40,582 nucleotides of DNA from a virus. The stretch is from IMG/VR virus record IMGVR_UViG_3300020183_000184, positions 1 to 40,582 of that record; one strand, written 5' to 3'. The notes below the pieces were generated by a model, which saw only the letters and a program-made list of their open reading frames with translations, was not told where the DNA came from and made no database searches. Positions 35,860 to 40,582 of the stretch are shown piece by piece (within the stretch, counting starts at the first letter, position 1; the number at the start of each line of letters is the position of its first letter). A program made the translations under genes and the position numbers.

Positions 35860-37796
35860 GATGCGCCTGGAGTGTTTTCGAATTTCCCATTTGGAAATCT
35901 TTTTTTCATAACTTCTAATTGCTGTCTAGATATGAGTTTTCCATAAATAGATGCGTTGGCTATTGCTTCTTTTGTTGTGTTTCCACGAGCTTTGGCAAGA
36001 AACAAACCAGAAGATTCCGCATATCTAAAAGAGCTTGTATCTGATTCGATATAACCACCAACTATTTTGTTTTGTATGACTGCGATTTGCTTACCATGTA
36101 TCGGTGTTGGAACAGAAATAGTTACCCTATTCCCCATGACATTGATACTATTTATTCTAAATAAAGTTGTTGATGCGGCTAGCCTTGATGAGCTAGATGC
36201 GTTTTTAAAATCTACAGGTAATATTGTTAGTGTGTCGTTGACCTGTAGGTCAGATACAGAGTCAACCCCCAGATGCAAATATGGTGCCTTCTGAAAAGAA
36301 ACAGATGAAGCAACGGGAACAAGCCCAGATGCATCTGAAGACCTAAAAAAGCTGAGAATTTGACACCTAGAAAGTTGAACAGGTACAGAACCAGAAGAAA
36401 GCACTTTTGTCCATATTTGTGGAACCAAAAGAGCGTAAGGCTTGCCACCGTTTACCCCGCTTTTTCTAGTCACAAAAGTTGCTGAATATAAGGTTCTTGG
36501 TTCATTGTCAACCATAAACACCGGCCTAGACCATAGGTTTATGTTCCCTGTTTCAAAAATGCCCTTAGTTTTCGGGGGGTAGTTGTATGGGAGTGACGCA
36601 CTAGGGAGTGGAAATATGTTTAAGTTTGCTGGCGGAGTAAAAAATCTAGGTATGTTGTCCTGTTTAAAAACTTGATTCTGCACAACAGAAGTATTGGCCA
36701 AGACGTCTATCACCTGCGGACCCCTTTTGCCAATTTCTAAGTCTTTTATTTCTTTTTCTTCTTTTTCTGGCTTCTTAAAAGATATATTCACGGGGTCTGG
36801 AACCAGGTCACTGAATGTGACTGAATCGATTAGGTAGTAGCCATTAAACGTTGGTACGCCGTCTATTTTTATTGTCATTCCGGGACGAAGACGGACGGCG
36901 TTCGCTCTGTCGATAATTGCATTGCCACTCCCATCGAAAGGATTATTTTCCGAAATCGTCACGTTTGGAACAGATAGAAGCTGTAGTGAATTTCTGGCTG
37001 ATGACTCGATTGTTGGCTGAAAAGAAAACGGCTTCACTGAAGATTGTTGAAAGTGTGACTTATATATCACCGGTATGTACTTATTTTGTTTTGAGTCTGA
37101 CTTTTTCTTGGTTTTCTTTTTACTCAGGGGAACTTCGTGTGTACCCCATCTCTTCAGGAGGAACTTTTCTGAAGCAAATACCAGATATCCGTCAACTTCA
37201 AAAACTACGAATTTAGCTTCTGTAGCCAGATTTGTTATAACATCCCACACAGAGTCTGCTTTATTTCCGCCCGATGCTTTATTTATCTGCTGTTTTTTGT
37301 TCGTACTTTGTCCAAAAAACTTAAGACCATATTTTTTCGCTGCCTGCTGCACAAAGGCGGTTCCGCTACCCTTTATACTGCCTGGTCTCCTATCTCTTTT
37401 CATTTGTTGAATAGCCCTCGAGTAGCAGCGAACCTCCACGGTTGGGCTTGCTCCTGGCCCCTGAGATACCGTAACGTTGGCTATCTCAAAAAGCTGTGTT
37501 TGCTTTTCTTTTACATCGGGATTCCTTGTCCCCTCAATCGTCCCAAATGTTTCTGTTACATAGGCAACAATTCTTCCTATTGAGAAATAGTTGTTCTCGA
37601 GCATTTTGAGACCAGTATCGCTTACGCTAAAAGATATTTCACTTGACATATTCATCGCATAACTAACGTTTAGGTTTATAAGGTTTGCCCTTACGTCGGC
37701 AATTTGGTAGTTCTTTTCGTCTACGAAGTAGATAACACCGCCCGCCTGTCTTAGGAGACTTGTTGGTGTCGGCAAATAGGTTATCGAAGCAGGCAT
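35856..37796 (-). CDS. Baseplate hub protein (gpD/gp27/XkdQ-like)
   Basis: 646 aa. The N-terminal half is like the hub proteins of contractile tails: YAMNMSSEISFSVSDTGLKM, PTVEVRCYSRAIQQMKRDRR, FVQQAAKKYGLKFFGQSTNK, DSVWDVITNLATEAKFVVFE and DGYLVFASEKFLL. This is the conserved 'A...Gl.f......i.r......ds.wdvi..LA....+v.f..dg.l.f' series. The C-terminal half is longer than usual, with a Lys/Glu-rich stretch (KKPEKEEKEIKDLEIGK) and added beta domains. It forms the central hub to which the spike attaches. It overlaps both neighbours by about 1-4 nt. Confidence 0.75.
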   Translation of the reverse strand: MPASITYLPTPTSLLRQAGGVIYFVDEKNYQIADVRANLINLNVSYAMNMSSEISFSVSDTGLKMLENNYFSIGRIVAYVTETFGTIEGTRNPDVKEKQTQLFEIANVTVSQGPGASPTVEVRCYSRAIQQMKRDRRPGSIKGSGTAFVQQAAKKYGLKFFGQSTNKKQQINKASGGNKADSVWDVITNLATEAKFVVFEVDGYLVFASEKFLLKRWGTHEVPLSKKKTKKKSDSKQNKYIPVIYKSHFQQSSVKPFSFQPTIESSARNSLQLLSVPNVTISENNPFDGSGNAIIDRANAVRLRPGMTIKIDGVPTFNGYYLIDSVTFSDLVPDPVNISFKKPEKEEKEIKDLEIGKRGPQVIDVLANTSVVQNQVFKQDNIPRFFTPPANLNIFPLPSASLPYNYPPKTKGIFETGNINLWSRPVFMVDNEPRTLYSATFVTRKSGVNGGKPYALLVPQIWTKVLSSGSVPVQLSRCQILSFFRSSDASGLVPVASSVSFQKAPYLHLGVDSVSDLQVNDTLTILPVDFKNASSSSRLAASTTLFRINSINVMGNRVTISVPTPIHGKQIAVIQNKIVGGYIESDTSSFRYAESSGLFLAKARGNTTKEAIANASIYGKLISRQQLEVMKKRFPNGKFENTPGAS

Positions 37797-39493
37797 TATG
37801 ATACGCCCCTGGCGCGTAGCGCCCCATCTGTTGCCGTGGAATTATATCTATCTATAGCTGCCTGTACTCTTGCATAATCCTTACTTGGAATTGTCCAGTA
37901 AGAACATTTGGCATTTTTTGTCTGCCTCTCAATAAGTTTCTGTGCCTTTAGAGCCAGTGCTAGCCCTGAGTTTACGGGGAGTTGCTGCAGGTTAATCTTA
38001 AGTTTGTTGGCGCCCGACAGTGTGGTTCCGGCGGCCCCTCTTCCACAACCCTCGATTGTTTCTCCATCTTTTGGCGGAGGAGGATTCCACGGTGGTGGCT
38101 TTGGGAACTTAATTAAGTCAACAAGTTCGTGCGGAAACTCCGTTAGAGTTATGTCGCATGATGCTCTGCTTATTGAGCCATTAACGTTTCTGTAGACAGA
38201 TGTAACGCTAAATTCTGATATTACAAATAGAGCGCCCGCATTGCTTGAGTTCTTAAACGGAAATTTCAGCTGAGTTGACATTATTTCGTCAAGACCCATA
38301 AACACTATCGGGTAAGGAGACAGCGATATTTTTCTTAAATTGTTCAGCTGCTGGTCCACCGACGTGGTTATAACTTTTCCATCTATTGCGCTATCAAGCG
38401 TTCCTGATGTGTCAGATGAAACAAGGAATGTGAAAGAAACCTGCATCAGCTTGTAGCTCTGCCAGTCAACTATTGGCCTATTGGCTACTCGTTCTATGGT
38501 TGACCAGTTAGAGCCTATTGAGCTATATGAAATTTGATTAGGTTTATGCAAGAACTGGTGCGACAGGGGTGCGATTGTGTTATCGGTAACCTGCATTAAT
38601 TTGGGTGTCACTGGCACTTGCGCAAGTGTTCTCGGTGCACCAGCTGCATTGATAAGCTGTCCTCTTGACCTTTGAGCATCCCCCACGCTGACAGATATAT
38701 TAACTGGCATTCCAGCTGAACGAGAAGCAACAGCACGTGGAGTAGAGGTTGATAAAGCGGCTCTGGTAGCTAGGGCCTCCGAGGATTTTGCATCAACAAG
38801 GGCTATGGCCTGTTCTCGAGTTTTGCCAATAGATACAAGTTCATCAACTTGTGCTAGGCGTATCGATTCCCCGGCTGCAGCCATAAGCGAATCCGTCGAC
38901 TGACCAGAAGTGTCCCTGGTAAAAAGAACGTCAAGCATGAATTGGGTGTCTCGTGTTCCAGGTGCGGAAAACTTGGCAAAAGGATAAAATTTATTTTCAA
39001 ATGGGTTATGCCAATACCCGGGGTAGACAAGGTCCCCATTGTCGTCATTGACTGCTGTATACGTCTGGGAGCTTTCCACCCAAACCTGTATGTTGCTGTA
39101 AGAGTATGGGTTTAGTGATGAATTAAGAGGGAATTTCTTTAATCGAGCAGTGGCTACATACAGTTTATTGCCGGAATATTTATGCGTGAAGACCGGAAAA
39201 GAACCTGTATATTTTCTTCGCAGCTGCGTAGGTCTCGTCACCACTCTTTTTTCATATTTAATACGAGATTGCTCGACAAGTTCGTCCCCCGCCGTGTACT
39301 GGACATATGAACCCATTAGAGGTAATGGCATCCAGTATTCGTCTTCGTCCAACCTTGACGAAGAGACGCCATCGGGCTGTGTTCTAAATAGGTGATAGAC
39401 CGGATATCCGGGGTATAGAACACCTACACCGTTTTGTATCTTTCTCACCTCTACGTAAAAATATGTATTTCTGATAGCTTGGTTTACAGGCAT
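37796..39493 (-). CDS. Tail tube/baseplate connecting protein
   Basis: 565 aa from ATG 39493 (GGGAG at 8 nt; TGATG overlap); GTG 39496 is one codon longer and equally coupled. Residues about 310-465 are the recognisable part: PLSHQFLHKPNQISYSSIGS, VDWQSYKLMQVSFTFLVSSD and LRKISLSPYPIVFMGLDEIM. This resembles the LysM-type tail proteins found between tape measure and hub (XkdP/gp53 position). No clear LysM repeat is seen. Other parts are Pro-rich (KPPPWNPPPPKDGE) and a C-terminal helix. It probably joins tube to baseplate. Confidence 0.65.
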   Translation of the reverse strand: MPVNQAIRNTYFYVEVRKIQNGVGVLYPGYPVYHLFRTQPDGVSSSRLDEDEYWMPLPLMGSYVQYTAGDELVEQSRIKYEKRVVTRPTQLRRKYTGSFPVFTHKYSGNKLYVATARLKKFPLNSSLNPYSYSNIQVWVESSQTYTAVNDDNGDLVYPGYWHNPFENKFYPFAKFSAPGTRDTQFMLDVLFTRDTSGQSTDSLMAAAGESIRLAQVDELVSIGKTREQAIALVDAKSSEALATRAALSTSTPRAVASRSAGMPVNISVSVGDAQRSRGQLINAAGAPRTLAQVPVTPKLMQVTDNTIAPLSHQFLHKPNQISYSSIGSNWSTIERVANRPIVDWQSYKLMQVSFTFLVSSDTSGTLDSAIDGKVITTSVDQQLNNLRKISLSPYPIVFMGLDEIMSTQLKFPFKNSSNAGALFVISEFSVTSVYRNVNGSISRASCDITLTEFPHELVDLIKFPKPPPWNPPPPKDGETIEGCGRGAAGTTLSGANKLKINLQQLPVNSGLALALKAQKLIERQTKNAKCSYWTIPSKDYARVQAAIDRYNSTATDGALRARGVS

Positions 39494-40582
39494 CACGAAC
39501 GCTCCCTGGCTATTGATTCGGCACGCTTTATCTTCTGCATAACAACATTGGCTATTTCTTCTGGCGAACTATTGCCACCATTGATGTGGAATGTATATGT
39601 ATTACCACCACTGCTTGAAGTGCCAGCGACAGCGGTGGAAGACATCGTATTAACAGATGGCGTCATTGCATCGCCTATCGCGCCAGGACCCGGGACGACG
39701 TGCAGATGTCTGCTGCCAGCTGTTCCATGGAATTCAGCAAAACCACCCGACTGGCGAGTTAGCACTGCATACTGGCCAAGATTCTGACCAACAAGGTCTA
39801 TCGCTCTCCCCGTTACATGGTCTGAGTTTATTGAGCCAAGATTCCCAGTCCTGTATGAGGAAGTAATTGTTCTGTTGCCAGTTAGTTGCGCATTTATTGC
39901 GCCATGGCGAGCCATTGTCTGCGATAGACGCGAAGAAGTTGTATCACCAACAGAAGAGCCACGAGGAGTTGATGTGTCAGCTTTTTCTGCAATAAGTTTT
40001 ATAAACTTATTCGTCATCCACTCTGGTTTGTTCGTACTGCTGAAGTATATAGCCATATTCTTCGAGAAGTTGTCCACAGCGGTTTTAAACGTTTCGCTGG
40101 CAGTATCCATCTTTTCAGCAACCAGATTTGCCCCCTCGTCCATGTCGCTAAGGGAAAGCTTATTGTTTTGTCCGTACTGAGCAAATATTTTGCTAGCTTG
40201 AGCCGACATAAATTCAGATTCAGTTGCAAAACCTGAATCTTTAATTAGCTTCTTTTTCTCTTCTTCCGTTTTGTCGGCAAGAGGGTTTTTAAAGTTAATC
40301 TTTCCGGCTTCATAGTCGGTAAGGAACTTACGTCTGTTATCGGCACTCATTCCAGATATGAGGCCGCCTATCTCTTTATCATTAGACAGGAACCCAAGAC
40401 CAGCCATCTGCGCCGATATGTCGGCAGAAGCAGTGCCTATAAATCCCTGCTCTGTTTGTCTGTTTGAGGCATCAAGAGCATTTGTGACTCTATCTGTGAA
40501 GAAGTCCTTTGGGTCTATCCCGTACATAAAGCCACCAGGTTTAAATGCGGCTCCTGGGGCATCCTTTGTTCCTAGCTGGTCC
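39493..40582 (-). CDS. Tape measure protein, C-terminal part with M15-like peptidase domain
   Basis: The frame is open to the window edge: codons before Met 40527 encode GTKDAPGAAFKPGGF, so the gene continues upstream. Long helical segments (EFMSAQASKIFAQYGQNNKL, ETFKTAVDNFSKNMAIYF) are typical of tape measures. A domain at about residues 210-285 after Met 40527 carries NSDHVTGRAIDLVGQNLGQY and SRHLHVVPG, the HxxGxAxD and HxH ligands of an M15-like peptidase, giving a tail-borne peptidoglycan hydrolase. The end NTYTFHINGGNSSPEEIANV VMQKIKRAE is the usual tape-measure C-terminus. It sets tail length and helps penetrate the wall. Confidence 0.8.
   Translation of the reverse strand, partial: DQLGTKDAPGAAFKPGGFMYGIDPKDFFTDRVTNALDASNRQTEQGFIGTASADISAQMAGLGFLSNDKEIGGLISGMSADNRRKFLTDYEAGKINFKNPLADKTEEEKKKLIKDSGFATESEFMSAQASKIFAQYGQNNKLSLSDMDEGANLVAEKMDTASETFKTAVDNFSKNMAIYFSSTNKPEWMTNKFIKLIAEKADTSTPRGSSVGDTTSSRLSQTMARHGAINAQLTGNRTITSSYRTGNLGSINSDHVTGRAIDLVGQNLGQYAVLTRQSGGFAEFHGTAGSRHLHVVPGPGAIGDAMTPSVNTMSSTAVAGTSSSGGNTYTFHINGGNSSPEEIANVVMQKIKRAESIARERS

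Noticed and set aside
1-40582. tRNA genes, integrase and attachment sites
   Set aside because: No cloverleaf-like sequence, recombinase motif or att-like repeat was recognised; the gaps between genes are too short for most RNA genes.

Overview
The window is a piece of a tailed-phage genome: virtually all of it is phage structural, lysis and accessory genes packed with 1-4 nt stop/start overlaps. A gp25-like baseplate wedge, a baseplate J-like protein and a tail protein I-like protein point to a contractile (myovirus-type) tail. The host is probably an actinobacterium, possibly a freshwater lineage. This is inferred from the M15-like endolysin, the r1t-type holin, the moderate base composition, and a secreted PA14/FnIII protein with long Thr/Ser linkers of the kind I associate with Acidimicrobiia and related freshwater Actinobacteria. 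No ribosomal, tRNA, integrase, capsid, terminase or replication genes are present.

Layout. (1) 1-3.6 kb: the end of an unknown forward gene; a reverse cluster of a small HTH protein, a calcineurin-like phosphoesterase and a proteasome/HslV-like Ntn hydrolase; and two forward winged-helix-like small proteins. (2) 3.6-7.9 kb, reverse: a secreted, membrane-anchored PA14/FnIII/Thr-rich protein, small membrane proteins (holin candidates), a Zn-peptidase endolysin, a Cys4 protein and small disordered proteins. (3) 7.97-23.3 kb, forward: an r1t-type holin followed by a long tail-fibre/receptor-binding locus. Here RBP genes recur, each followed by a tiny fibre-assembly-like ORF, and the parts share conserved nucleotide joints, direct repeats and truncated remnants. 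(4) 23.3-28.05 kb, forward: an accessory cassette with a 2OG-Fe(II) oxygenase, a DUF6065-like protein, a FAD-dependent tryptophan-type halogenase, an unknown protein and two of three paralogous small proteins. (5) 28.1-40.58 kb, reverse, read right to left: tape measure C-terminus with a second M15-like peptidase domain, baseplate/tube protein, hub, OB-fold spike, a 31-aa coupled ORF, gp25-like wedge, baseplate J, tail protein I, small adaptors, two paralogous Gly-rich fibres (one extremely His-rich), the third small paralogue and a zinc-ribbon protein.

How it fits together. The reverse operon builds the tail tip and baseplate from tape measure to fibre attachment. The forward operon supplies alternative fibres, collars, lectin-like tips and assembly helpers, apparently a reservoir that recombines through short conserved joints. 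The lysis genes lie beside the fibre locus. The most unusual parts are the oxygenase/halogenase cassette embedded among tail genes, the modular RBP-plus-mini-chaperone array with dual-purpose joints, the phage-borne proteasome-like hydrolase and the host-like secreted surface protein. All assignments come from reading motifs by eye; no searches were run.
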